Source: G963662605 sp963667005 (GTDB lineage Bacteria; Bacteroidota; Ignavibacteria; Ignavibacteriales; Ignavibacteriaceae). From it: a DNA stretch of 64,000 nucleotides. The notes under the pieces are model-generated. The model was not told the DNA's origin, did not search any database, and saw only the letters and a program-made list of their open reading frames with translations. The DNA lies in NCBI GenBank assembly GCA_963667005.1, contig OY762937.1, positions 3,472,001 to 3,536,000 of the forward strand, written 5' to 3'. Every line of letters begins with the position of its first letter. Position 1 is the stretch's first letter. Position numbers and translations under genes: made by a program. This document shows positions 52,958 through 62,800 of the stretch, piece by piece.

Positions 52958-54379
52958 TCAGAAACCGCTGAGGAAAAACTTTTGAAGTATCTCTTTATTT
53001 CCATTTTGCGCTTCACCGGCAAGGTACTTTTCGGAAAAATCAAGTGCCATTCTTGTGCAGTGGTCAAGATTAGCATAGGTAAACAATCCGTTCCGACCGA
53101 AACTATACAGATTTTCCAGTGAAAAAATAAAATCGAATATACCCGAAACAATATTTTGATAATCAACTATTAGTCTGGGGTTTGCATATGGAGTATATAT
53201 TGAAAATATCTTTTCAACATCCCGCGCGTCAAGATCAAAGACCAAATTGAAACGACTCAATATTACTTTGGATAATTCCTCGTCGGACATACTATATAAT
53301 TCATCCCCCTTGTTGACAGGAAGTTCGAATGTGAGTGTGGAGTGGCCTTCCTCGACCATTTCAAATTCATTACACACTTCTTCGCCTACTCTGTAGAAAG
53401 GAATCCGGTCATCGTTGAAATTTACAAACCAGGCTCCTGTCACGTCGGGACGTTTGACTTTCATAACGAAAAATCGCATCTCAACGTATTCCAGTCTTTT
53501 AGCCTGCTCGTGAACGACCTGATATTTGGAATCTGAGAAATTGCACAGTTGGTCTAAAGGCAACGTTGAAATAACATCAGTACCGGCTGTGTCGTATTCC
53601 GTTTTATCAGTAAGAATTTTTTCAACTCTCCCATACTCAATTACTAAACAGCGAATAGATTCACTTCCATGGTACTCCACATTTGGCATCGCCAGCAGTT
53701 CCCGGTAGAAGAAATTCGGGATTTCGCCGTACCCTCCTTTGCAATAATAACTTTTACCTGTCTGTTGCTGCACGGGGATTTTATGGAAGTTTTTCTTGTA
53801 GGTCTCTTTTAATATTTTTCTTACGGAGAGCAGCGGAATTTTCTTTTTCCCCATTGCTGATGAAAGCTGGTGCGGATCACATTTCTGAACCTTACTTAAA
53901 TACGGTTTGAAGTACACTTCGTATAATCCTCTTCCGTATCGGTCAATAATCCACTCATCCAAATGAGGTGTATGTGTTTCCTTCTTAAAATTCACCTTGA
54001 ATCTTGCCCAAAGATAGGAGAAGCCGACTCTAATGAGTTGTTTCATGCTCATTAGTTTGAATAATTCTCCACCCAGGAATGGGAAAGTGACCAGCTTACC
54101 AAATATATAAAGTCGAAAGTTTCTCTGGCGGTTCAGGAATATTCCATCGAGATGTTCTTGATAGAACTCCAGTATTGCCTGATCACGTGTAAAAAAATTA
54201 TGCGCCCCTTGATCGTAACGACCTCCATCTTTCAAAATTGTCTTCGCTAATCCACCCGGCGTATCTTCTTTTTCTATTATCAAGACGCTCCTGCCTGCTT
54301 TAGCTAGTTTCCAGGCTGTTACGAGGCCGGTTATTCCCGCCCCTAAAACTATAACCTTTTTTGTAACACTTTCGATCAT
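52958..54379 (-). CDS. FAD-dependent amine-oxidase/UDP-galactopyranose-mutase-like protein
   Basis: A 473-residue flavoprotein. The N-terminal dinucleotide-binding loop is VIVLGAGITGLVTAWKLAKAGRSVLIIEKEDTPGG (residues 9-43). Next come YDQGAHNFFTRD and the RYGRGLYEVYFKPYLSKVQKCDPHQLS segment, which resembles the C-shaped binding region of UDP-galactopyranose-mutase-like and protoporphyrinogen-oxidase-like flavoproteins in glycan clusters. The C-terminus has SIYTPYANPRLIVDYQN and FSFGRNGLFTYANLDH-type FAD contacts (FGRNGLFTYANLDHC). It probably acts on a nucleotide sugar or lipid-linked sugar in the polysaccharide cluster. The true substrate cannot be read from the sequence. Confidence 0.8.
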   Translation of the reverse strand: MIESVTKKVIVLGAGITGLVTAWKLAKAGRSVLIIEKEDTPGGLAKTILKDGGRYDQGAHNFFTRDQAILEFYQEHLDGIFLNRQRNFRLYIFGKLVTFPFLGGELFKLMSMKQLIRVGFSYLWARFKVNFKKETHTPHLDEWIIDRYGRGLYEVYFKPYLSKVQKCDPHQLSSAMGKKKIPLLSVRKILKETYKKNFHKIPVQQQTGKSYYCKGGYGEIPNFFYRELLAMPNVEYHGSESIRCLVIEYGRVEKILTDKTEYDTAGTDVISTLPLDQLCNFSDSKYQVVHEQAKRLEYVEMRFFVMKVKRPDVTGAWFVNFNDDRIPFYRVGEEVCNEFEMVEEGHSTLTFELPVNKGDELYSMSDEELSKVILSRFNLVFDLDARDVEKIFSIYTPYANPRLIVDYQNIVSGIFDFIFSLENLYSFGRNGLFTYANLDHCTRMALDFSEKYLAGEAQNGNKEILQKFFLSGF

Positions 54380-54413
54380 TCGTTTCCTAATTGTAAGGTG
54401 GATAAATAAGCAA

Positions 54414-56420
54414 TTAGCGAATCCCGAGCTCCTGCATAAGTTGAGCAGCTCCTGAGTAACCCAATTTCCGGGCTTCTTCTAAATCAAGCAAGGCAGATTC
54501 AAAGTTTTTTTGTCTCAATTTGACCGTCGCACGGCCATAATAAGCGGCGCCCAGCCTGCTATCCATTCCTATTACCCGGTCAAAATAACTGATTGCCTCA
54601 TCATAACGATTGAGCTCACGTAAAGTCACACCCATATTGTTATAAGGGAGAATATAAAAGGGATTAATGGTGATCGCTTCCTTATAATCACGAAGCGCCC
54701 CCTCATAATCATGTACCTCATATTTGGCAATACCCCTGTTGGTATACACATCAACAGATTTTGGACTCATGCTGAGTGTTTTGTCATAATCGGCAATTGC
54801 CAGCTTAAAATGCTTCAGTGCCAAATGTGCATTGCCGCGATTGTAATATATCTGCGGTATCGTGCTGTCTATTTGAGCCGCCATATCAAGATCATTCAGC
54901 GAGCCTTCAAAGTCCTGCCGGTTATATTTCTGATTGGCACGACTCGACAACACCTGCGCCATAGCATTGGCGGATGGAAGAGTATTAAGGCATTGCATCG
55001 CCTTGGAATACTCATTCATTGCCTTACTGTTTTTATTCTGTGTCTCGAAAATAATACCACGGTAAAAATACGACATGGCATTTTCCCAAATAGAGAGAGA
55101 GGCAGTGAGATCCGATAATGCCATATCAACCTTCCCCTGTCCAAAATAATTTACGCCCCTTCCGGACAAGGCTGATGCATTCCGGGGATTGCACTCAATT
55201 GCACGGTTATTAAAAACAAAGTTCTCTTTGTAATATCCGCTCTGAATAAATGACTGCACCGAAAAAAGTACCAGGACGAAAACAACGGCATACGTGAAGT
55301 ATTTTTTATTATCGACCTGATATTCTTTAACATACAGAGCCGCCATCAGGAACATTCCAATCATCGGGAGATAATCCCGGTGTTCAAGATAATTATAAAA
55401 ATAGTCGGCATTTGACAGACGGTAAAACATGGGGGCGATGTTAAAGAGCACAACCCAGGCAAGTCCCCAAACATACAGATAATTTTTTGTCACGGCTTTA
55501 CGGACGCAAAATATCCCAACCGGTATAATTGTTAAAATGCCGATCAACAGCGATACCGCGTCAAACAAAGGAAGAGTTGATAAGTTATAGGGTATAATAA
55601 TTTTCCCAAAGAGACTTGGAATAGTCGGGAGGTTTTTCACAAAGTTTTGCAGCGTAAATGCATCCGGTGGCATTGCCTCATGGAAGGAAAATTTGCGCAA
55701 GATAAAGAAAACAGCTATTGCGATAACCCAACCGGTAAACAGAGGAAAATATTTTTTAAAAGTAAACTTGTCTTTTAGAAGAAAAACAGAATACACACCT
55801 AAGAATAACGGGAAAAATACCGTGGACTCTTTGGTCATAAAAGTTATAAAAAATACAGCAAGGTGTCCATATAGGTACAAGCTTTGTCTTTGACGAATGT
55901 AATTATCATAGCTGATAAAGGTCAGCATGCCAAGAAGCGCAATCAACGTATCGCCTCTTGAGGGGACCCATCCAACTGCAACAGCTGTCAGGGGGTGGAC
56001 GGAAAAGATGAGTGAAACAAAAAACGAAACTTTTCTGGAAATCTCAAAATGCTGCAAAAAATAGTATAGAGTTACAACGGTTCCTAAGTGTACAAGGATA
56101 TTCGAGATGTGATACATCCACGGATATGTACCGCTTATTGAGGCATCAATTTCATACGTGAAAAACTGTACGGGGCGGTAAAATGAATTCCCAAAATTTC
56201 CGAGAGAAAGTAAAGATTTAACAACATCTCCCCCATTTTTCAGGGTATTCAGCCATAGGGCCGCATTTTCAATTATACCGTTGTCATCAAATCCAATAAT
56301 TTGAAATCCGATTGTCCGGACATAAATAAGGAAAGGCAAAATCAAAAGCAGCAGGATGTGTAATCTCCGGTTGTTCTCAATCGCCGCACTGCTTAGATAT
56401 GTTTTCAGAAATTTGCGCAT
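54414..56420 (-). CDS. TMTC/PMT-like membrane protein with C-terminal TPR repeats
   Basis: A 668-residue protein. The first 400 residues have about nine membrane helices with GT-C hallmarks: FQIIGFDDNGIIENAALW (acidic first loop), NSFYRPVQFFTYEIDASISG, and HPLTAVAVGWVPSRGDTLIALLGML, a pattern like eukaryotic TMTC O-mannosyltransferases and their bacterial relatives. Residues 410-660 are six or seven TPR units (for example YYNRGNAHLALKHFKLAIADYDKTLSM). It may glycosylate surface or secreted proteins, with the TPRs binding the protein partner; that is inference. It is the first gene of the polysaccharide block, divergent from the LytS/LytTR operon. Confidence 0.75.
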   Translation of the reverse strand: MRKFLKTYLSSAAIENNRRLHILLLLILPFLIYVRTIGFQIIGFDDNGIIENAALWLNTLKNGGDVVKSLLSLGNFGNSFYRPVQFFTYEIDASISGTYPWMYHISNILVHLGTVVTLYYFLQHFEISRKVSFFVSLIFSVHPLTAVAVGWVPSRGDTLIALLGMLTFISYDNYIRQRQSLYLYGHLAVFFITFMTKESTVFFPLFLGVYSVFLLKDKFTFKKYFPLFTGWVIAIAVFFILRKFSFHEAMPPDAFTLQNFVKNLPTIPSLFGKIIIPYNLSTLPLFDAVSLLIGILTIIPVGIFCVRKAVTKNYLYVWGLAWVVLFNIAPMFYRLSNADYFYNYLEHRDYLPMIGMFLMAALYVKEYQVDNKKYFTYAVVFVLVLFSVQSFIQSGYYKENFVFNNRAIECNPRNASALSGRGVNYFGQGKVDMALSDLTASLSIWENAMSYFYRGIIFETQNKNSKAMNEYSKAMQCLNTLPSANAMAQVLSSRANQKYNRQDFEGSLNDLDMAAQIDSTIPQIYYNRGNAHLALKHFKLAIADYDKTLSMSPKSVDVYTNRGIAKYEVHDYEGALRDYKEAITINPFYILPYNNMGVTLRELNRYDEAISYFDRVIGMDSRLGAAYYGRATVKLRQKNFESALLDLEEARKLGYSGAAQLMQELGIR

Positions 56421-56544
56421 GCTTTACTGGGTTATTATCACAAAAATTTTAATAGTTAAGTTAATGATAATCGATTTAAAAAACACATGCCGCCATCTCT
56501 CATCTATATAAACCCGGGCAATCACCAATGCTTCAGGGGCAAGA

Positions 56545-56570
56545 CTGTTTTTAATTCCACTTGAAAACAG
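56545..56570. promoter_or_regulatory. Inverted repeat overlapping the LytS operon -35 box
   Basis: CTGTTTT (56545-56551) and AAAACAG (56564-56570) are perfect inverted arms with a 12-base spacer. The right arm overlaps the -35 box. This is a reasonable operator position for the operon's own LytTR regulator or for another repressor. Confidence 0.4.
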
Positions 56571-56589
56571 TATTTTCGGACGTTATAAT
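56561..56589 (+). promoter_or_regulatory. Promoter of the histidine kinase/LytTR operon
   Basis: TTGAAA (56561-56566), a 17-base spacer and a perfect TATAAT (56584-56589). A transcription start near 56596 rules against the first in-frame ATG at 56597 unless the message is leaderless, and favours the ATG at 56618. Confidence 0.6.
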
Positions 56590-56617
56590 TTAAATCATGC
56601 ATAGTATAAGAGTTCAA

Positions 56618-57760
56618 ATGTTCATCGGCAGTCCCTCAAATGATTCGCAAAGGAATTTCGAACTGGATTTCGCGAAGAAGTTTTTCATAGTACTTACCGC
56701 GGGCGCAATCGTCATTGCTATGCATTACTATTTTTTTCTGGGGAAGAATAATGTCCGGGCATATCCTTTGTCCTACCACCTGGTTTTCAACTTACTGTAC
56801 TGGTGGTCATGGATGGTGTTTCTTCCGGCAATTTTTAAATTAACGGTCTCAGCAAATTCCTATAGCCGGTTGAATTACTGGTTGATATTTTATATAGCTA
56901 CTCCGCTTTTCATTAGTCTGATTCATCAGTTCATCGGAACAGTATTTTCCTATATAATTTATCGCCACAATGCTTTCATGCGAATACTCAGTTTCCGAGT
57001 TTTAAGAAATCAATGGGCCTGGGTTGATATAGCCATATATTTTGTGATTGAGGTGATAATCCAGACTCTTCTATCAACACGAAATTTGAAATCAGTTGAA
57101 AAAAAAGTCGCTGTGTTGCAGAAACAATTCGCTATTTCCCGTTTGAATGTGTTGCAAAGTCAGCTGCATCCTCATTTTTTATTCAATACGCTTAATACGC
57201 TATCCACTTTGCTTTTAAAATCGGCTCAAGCTGATTGCGTCCACATGATTGATTTACTTGAAAAATTCCTCAAAGCGACATTCTCAAGTAAAAACGAGCA
57301 AATCATTCCGCTATCCGAGGAAATAGTTTTTATAAAAAATTACCTTGAAATTGAAAAGATCCGGCTTGGCGAAAGGCTAAAAATCTCTTTTAATATTGCA
57401 CCGGAATCATTAACTGCATATGTTCCGAATCTTGTTTTACAACCCATCGTTGAAAATGCCTTACGGCATGCTATTTCCAAGCGTCCCGACTCAGGAAAAC
57501 TTGAAATTTCATCATACCTTGAAGATGGCCTTTTGCACCTGCACGTGATTGATGACGGCCCGGGGATAGATCTATCTGCTCCCAATACAGGGAGAAAAGG
57601 CGTAGGCATTCAGATTACCAAAGATCGATTAAAACAGTTGTTTGGGGAGGCCTTCACTTTCTCAGCGGTAAATAATCCGGATAAAGGCTTGCATGTTGAA
57701 CTCGCCTTTAAGTATGTGACGTCGCAGGATTATGAGAGGTACATAGCCAATGAGAAATAG
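56618..57760 (+). CDS. LytS/YehU-type sensor histidine kinase
   Basis: A 380-residue membrane kinase of the His_kinase (PF06580) class. About four membrane helices (residues 20-150) and a coiled-coil linker precede the dimerisation segment QSQLHPHFLFNTLN, whose phosphoacceptor is His186. The ATP-binding domain has the N-box LQPIVENALRHA and the G1 box VIDDGPGIDLS, both complete. ATG at 56618 is preferred over 56597 because a near-consensus promoter would start transcription right at 56597. It overlaps the second kinase-like gene by 11 bases, and a LytTR response regulator follows. The signal is unknown; there is no extracytoplasmic domain, so it probably senses within the membrane. Confidence 0.92.
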   Translation: MFIGSPSNDSQRNFELDFAKKFFIVLTAGAIVIAMHYYFFLGKNNVRAYPLSYHLVFNLLYWWSWMVFLPAIFKLTVSANSYSRLNYWLIFYIATPLFISLIHQFIGTVFSYIIYRHNAFMRILSFRVLRNQWAWVDIAIYFVIEVIIQTLLSTRNLKSVEKKVAVLQKQFAISRLNVLQSQLHPHFLFNTLNTLSTLLLKSAQADCVHMIDLLEKFLKATFSSKNEQIIPLSEEIVFIKNYLEIEKIRLGERLKISFNIAPESLTAYVPNLVLQPIVENALRHAISKRPDSGKLEISSYLEDGLLHLHVIDDGPGIDLSAPNTGRKGVGIQITKDRLKQLFGEAFTFSAVNNPDKGLHVELAFKYVTSQDYERYIANEK

Positions 57761-58853
57761 ATTAAATATTAGAACTCAGGAAGATTTGAAACAGTTCTTC
57801 CTTCCGTTATTTATAATTTTTTTCCTGATTTCAGGCGTTATTACATTACAAACCATTTATGGTTCAAGCGCAGGTCCTCGTACCTTTTTCAACTACTCCA
57901 CGCTGTTTTTATCCAAGTTTGTATTTGTGGAGTTCTTTCTCATGTTTTTTGTTGCAGTATATGTTTTCAATAGTAAAATCAATATTGCCGAGCTAAATAA
58001 ATCTACCGCTGTATGCTTCCATGCAGCATTTTTTATAATCCTGCTAATCAGTCATCAATTTTTCTGTATGCTTTTCGACGAATTTATACTGATCAATTAT
58101 GTCCGTGCCCCCATTCTCGACATGTTTGTGAAGAATCCTCTGATTTGGTATGATGTGGCAGTTTATCCTTTAGTAATGAGCATTTTTTATTTGATAAACT
58201 ATAGGCATTTGCAAGCCGAAAAGGAACTGCGAGCCCTGGAATACGAGTCAAAATTAGTGAATTCACAGCTTGATGAGCTTAAAACAAAAATTCATCCACG
58301 TTTTCTATTCCAAACCTTGCATAACATAAGAGCCCTGGTAGAAGATCAAAAATATTCTGAGGCTAATTCTGTTTTACTTCAATTCAGCGACGTACTGCGG
58401 TCAACCGTATATGACAGCCGGGCCTTTGAAAGCGGTCTTGCCGATGACCTTACTTTAATTAAGAAATATATTAGATTGCAAGGTGCAAATAATGTAGTTT
58501 TAACAACACAACTTGACGATGTCCCCGATACAATAATCATTCCGGGACAAATTGTGCGGGTTATGGTAGTGGAGTTATTAGAGTACATTTTCGGAAATTC
58601 CGGAATGGGATTTGGAATACATCTGAGAATCTCCTGCAGAAATAACATACTTTCGATGACTTTTGAATTTTCATCTGAAGATCCTCATGGATTTAATAAT
58701 CTGTTCGAAGGTATAAAAAGAACTGCAGATGAAGTAAGTTCGATGTTAAATATCTCCGATTTCCACGGGGTGATAAAGACTACATGCGCAAATGAAGGCG
58801 GCAAAGTTGTTGTAAATTCAGAAATTCCTGTTATCAAAGCCGGCCAGTACTAA
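57750..58853 (+). CDS. Degenerate LytS-like kinase (predicted pseudokinase)
   Basis: A 367-residue membrane protein clearly related to the preceding kinase: four membrane helices, a coiled-coil linker, then KIHPRFLFQTLHNIRALV in place of the consensus QINPHFLFNTLN. The phosphoacceptor His is replaced by Arg184 and the following Asn by Gln. The N-box (VVELLEYIFGNSG) lacks the Mg-binding Asn, and the G1 box DxGxG is replaced by SSEDPHG. It should not autophosphorylate or bind ATP normally. The frame is intact over 1.1 kb, so it is not a decaying gene. It probably acts as a heterodimer partner or signal-input subunit of the active kinase. Its start overlaps the kinase gene by 11 bases. Confidence 0.85.
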   Translation: MRNRLNIRTQEDLKQFFLPLFIIFFLISGVITLQTIYGSSAGPRTFFNYSTLFLSKFVFVEFFLMFFVAVYVFNSKINIAELNKSTAVCFHAAFFIILLISHQFFCMLFDEFILINYVRAPILDMFVKNPLIWYDVAVYPLVMSIFYLINYRHLQAEKELRALEYESKLVNSQLDELKTKIHPRFLFQTLHNIRALVEDQKYSEANSVLLQFSDVLRSTVYDSRAFESGLADDLTLIKKYIRLQGANNVVLTTQLDDVPDTIIIPGQIVRVMVVELLEYIFGNSGMGFGIHLRISCRNNILSMTFEFSSEDPHGFNNLFEGIKRTADEVSSMLNISDFHGVIKTTCANEGGKVVVNSEIPVIKAGQY

Positions 58854-58877
58854 TAATTAATTACGAATTAAGAGCAT

Positions 58878-59684
58878 ATGATAATCCGAGCAATTATAAT
58901 TGATGACGAACCGTTATCCAGAGAAGGCATTAGGATACGGCTTAGTAAATATGATTCTATCAAAGTCATCGCGGAATGCGTTAATGGTAATGAAGCAATT
59001 GAGTATATCAACAAGCTTAAACCGGACTTGATATTTTTGGATATTTCCATGCCGGGGAAAAATGGTTTTGAAGTTCTGAATGAAATAAATATGAATCCCC
59101 TGCCGATGACTATTTTTATAACTGCATACGATCAATTTGCATTACGGGCTTTTGAATACCACGCGGTTGATTATTTACTAAAACCTATTGACGATGAGCG
59201 ATTTTCAAAATCAATTGCAAATACATTGGAAGAATTTGAGAACCGTTCCGTTTTTGACTATGTCGAAAAGCTTAAAGATCTTGTAAAAAATGTCATAGGC
59301 GGAGACATAAACAAAGATTCTTTTCAACATAATTTTCAAAAAAAATCATATCTCAATCGTATTATGATAAAAATGCGCGACAGCATTCAGATCATACCGG
59401 TTGATGACATCCTCTATTTCGAGTCTGCCGATGATTATGTTTATGTCCACACAGAGTCGGCTAAAAATATTCTTCGGGAAACTTTGGCATCTATTGAGTC
59501 AAAATTGGATCCTTCAAAATTTGTCCGTATCCACAGATCCACTTTGGTAAATATTGAAAAAGTGGTCAAACTCAAGCAAAACAAATACGGGGACTACGAC
59601 GTATTTCTCCGTGGCGAAATCCGGCTAAAATTGACCCGCACATTTAAAGACCATTTTCAGAGGATGGTAGAAGGCCTCCTCTGA
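58878..59684 (+). CDS. LytTR-family response regulator
   Basis: A 268-residue DNA-binding response regulator. The receiver domain (1-120) has the acidic pair Asp9-Asp10, the phosphoacceptor Asp55 in LIFLDISMPGKNGFEVL, the conserved Thr in FITAYD and the Lys in LLKPIDDE. The LytTR domain (about 165-265) has the usual layout: IPVDDILYFESADDYVYVHT, FVRIHRSTLVNIEKV and LKLTRTFKDHF. It lies 24 bases after the pseudokinase gene and completes a three-gene signalling operon. Direct targets are unknown; the divergent polysaccharide genes and the downstream pectinesterase gene are the nearest candidates. Confidence 0.95.
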   Translation: MIIRAIIIDDEPLSREGIRIRLSKYDSIKVIAECVNGNEAIEYINKLKPDLIFLDISMPGKNGFEVLNEINMNPLPMTIFITAYDQFALRAFEYHAVDYLLKPIDDERFSKSIANTLEEFENRSVFDYVEKLKDLVKNVIGGDINKDSFQHNFQKKSYLNRIMIKMRDSIQIIPVDDILYFESADDYVYVHTESAKNILRETLASIESKLDPSKFVRIHRSTLVNIEKVVKLKQNKYGDYDVFLRGEIRLKLTRTFKDHFQRMVEGLL

Positions 59685-59720
59685 CCCCGTCTCACCCCCA
59701 AAATAAAGCACTTCGCCGAT

Positions 59721-59728
59721 ACAGTTAG
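59721..59728 (+). promoter_or_regulatory. Possible LytTR half-site before the pectinesterase gene
   Basis: ACAGTTAG resembles the ACAGTTnAG element bound by AgrA, a LytTR regulator. A second copy at the expected spacing was not found, so this is a weak candidate in the 155-base spacer between the regulator and the pectinesterase gene. Confidence 0.25.
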
Positions 59729-59839
59729 CGTTTAATCTCATTATTTTATGCGATTAACATGATTTTTCCCATCTTTTGTTGAGTTAATTTGCTTTAATGG
59801 TTCATCACCGTTCTTTAAACACATAATAAGGATCAAGAG

Positions 59840-62800
59840 ATGAGAAAACTTACTTTGTTGTTCTTACTATTTGCGATTGTCTATCCGCTTGGGAAGATGT
59901 ATTCGCAAACATCAGTAACGGCCACATGGAATTTGTACATGAATTCCTCAAAAGTTTATGACCTGACAGGTAGCACATCACCCTCAGGAAATATTACTGC
60001 GGCGAATGCATCATGGAATACAAGCTACCTTAGTTCAAGTGGTCATGGCAGTACATCGGCAGGAAGTTCATATGGACTTATGCTGTCTTTCTGTAATGCC
60101 GTTATTAGCAAAACAATCACAACCGCAAGCAATACCAATATATATGAAGAATTTGCAATCGCGCCTAGCGCGGGTAAAAAGTTCAACGCTTCAAGTATAT
60201 CAATGTATGTTGGATCTGTAGGCGGTAACGGAATAAGGGAAAACGTTTGTATTTCTACAGATGGTTTCGCAACATCCACACAGCTTAACACAGCAACAAT
60301 CAGCGCTACCGGAACGTCAATGACGCTTGTTTCATTGACCATTCCAACCTCTATTTCCGTATCCGCTGGTCAATCTCTGCGGGCCCGGGTTTATTTCTGG
60401 TACAATGCTACCACAATGACTGTTACCGGTAAGTATCCGCTTACGCAGGGAGTAAATATAAAAGGAACAGCCACAGATGCGACTGCCCCTGTTGTCTCAA
60501 CTTCAACAATATCCGGCATTGCCACAACCTCTGCAAGCTGCGGCGGTACTATTACCGATAATGGTGGCGATGCAGTAACCGCAAGAGGTGTTTGCTGGAG
60601 TACATCAGCGAATCCTACCATATCAGATTCCTTTACAAGTGACGGAACCGGTACCGGTACATTTACCAGTTCGATTACGGGCTTGACCTCCGGATTAACA
60701 TACCATGTTCGCGCATATGCAACGAACAGTATAGGAACAGGATACGGTGCAGATAGTACATTTACTACTCTTGCCGGGGTTAGTTTGCCGACTGTAACCA
60801 CTGCAGCAATCTCAAATATTACTGTGAACTCAGCTTCCGGTGGAGGTAATGCGACTTCCGACGGTGGAGCTTCGATCACAGCAAAAGGTATTTGCTATAG
60901 CCGCTGGGGAACGCCAACCGTTGACAGCGCTCATACGAGTGACGGAACAGGAACCGGATCATTCACCAGTTCATTGACCGGTTTATCGGGGGGCACCACG
61001 TATTACGTCCGCGCCTATGCAACTAATAGTGTAGGAACGGCCTATGGAGATCAAGTAAGTTTTGGAACCCCTATTACATATTATAACAAGGCTGCTTCCG
61101 ATATATCGCAGGCTTCAAACTGGGGTACTAATACCGATGGCAGCGGCACAAGTCCCGCAGATTTTACCGGCATGAATGCCACATATAATGTAATTAACGC
61201 CGGAGCTACCCTCGCTTCATCATTAACCGTTTCAGCTACAGGTTCCAAAATTTTAGTGGGCGACGGAACCAACGCCGTATCACTAACGATACCTTCTGCC
61301 AATCCATTTACCGGAACGGTTGATGTTGCAAATAATGCGACTTTAAACCTGCAAACAACCTCAGGTTTAACCTTAGGGACACTGAATGCAGGAAGCACAG
61401 TAAATTATGACGGAAGCAACGCCCTAACTATCATTGCTGCAAATTATGGAAACTTAGCAAGTACCAACGATGCAGGAGCAGCAAGAACATTCAGCACATC
61501 AGGAACAATTTCTGTAGCTGGAAATTTCACAGCCGGCAGTGCGACTTATACTGTAGCCTCAAGTACTGTTACATTGAATGGAGCATCGACACAAACTGTG
61601 AACGGCGGTACTTTTAATAATCTTAATGTAAATAATTCAGCATCAGTGCCGAGCGGATATACTTTGACATTGGCCTCAGGAGGCACACTCGCGATTGCGT
61701 CCTCAAAGACACTTACCGTAAACGGAACCTTGGATAATAAATCAGCAAATGCCGTCACGTTAACCGGCTCGCTTGTTGTTTCATCAACAGGTGAATATTG
61801 GGCTGATGCTGCCGGTAATAAACTACCAGCCGCTACCTATAGTTCGGGATCCACTCTTCGCATACTAAATACCTTGGATGGTACGCAGGGTTTCCAGATC
61901 AATGTTGGCGGTAACGTTGTCATAAATTCCCCAGGCGCACTCGGTGCATGGACAAAAGGAAATAGTGCTACCTATACCATCGGAGGTGACCTTACTCTGA
62001 CTGACGGAATATTTAATAACGGTAATGGTGGAAGTTCAAGAACTGTCGTTGTCAACGGTAATGCGTACATTAACGGCGGTGAATACGATGTAGCCGGTGC
62101 TTCAACAAATGCTACTACACAGACGTTTACTGTGAAAGGCAACCTCGTAGTATCAGGCGGTACGCTTTACGCGTCTAACAATACCACCTCGGGAACAGTA
62201 GGAACTATCAATGTAGGCGGTAATTTAGTCCACACCGGCGGTGTACTTGGAAACGGCACTTCGGCTGTTGGTGGAAAAATTGTCTTTAACGGATCAGCTT
62301 CTCAATCGATAGCAACAACCGGTTTTAGTAACGGTCCTACAATTGTGTTGAACAATACAGCCACTGGAATTGGAGTAACACTTGCCTCAGATGTCACAAT
62401 TGACAATGCGTTGACTTTGACGTCAGGAATTTTGGGACTCGGGTCATACAATCTAACCTTAGGTGCCAGCGCGACCAATTCAGGATCTTCTTCAAGTTCA
62501 TTCATCTATCCGAATGGCAGTGGTCAATTACGAAAGGCTGTTACCACTCCTGTCACAGGCTACACACTGCCTTTGGGCGACTATATTGCGACAGCTGAAT
62601 ATGCTCCTATTAGTGTCAACATAAGCGCAGATGCATATTCTTCAGCCTATGTTTACGCCACAACAACCAGGTCTAAACATCCGAATAATTCCAGCGCCAC
62701 CGATTATCTGAACAGATACTGGAGCGTAAACGGTTCAGGATTTACTAACCCGGTTTACAGCGGAACATTTACCTATCCGGCTGCAGATGTTCAGGGAACT

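Noticed and set aside
60391..60879. Open minus-strand frame of 162 codons opposite the giant pectinesterase, with several similar ones through 62505
   Set aside because: It lies fully antisense to a continuous plus-strand frame with signal peptide and recognisable domains; its Val/Pro/Ala-rich translation reflects the Thr/Gly/Ser-rich codons on the other strand.
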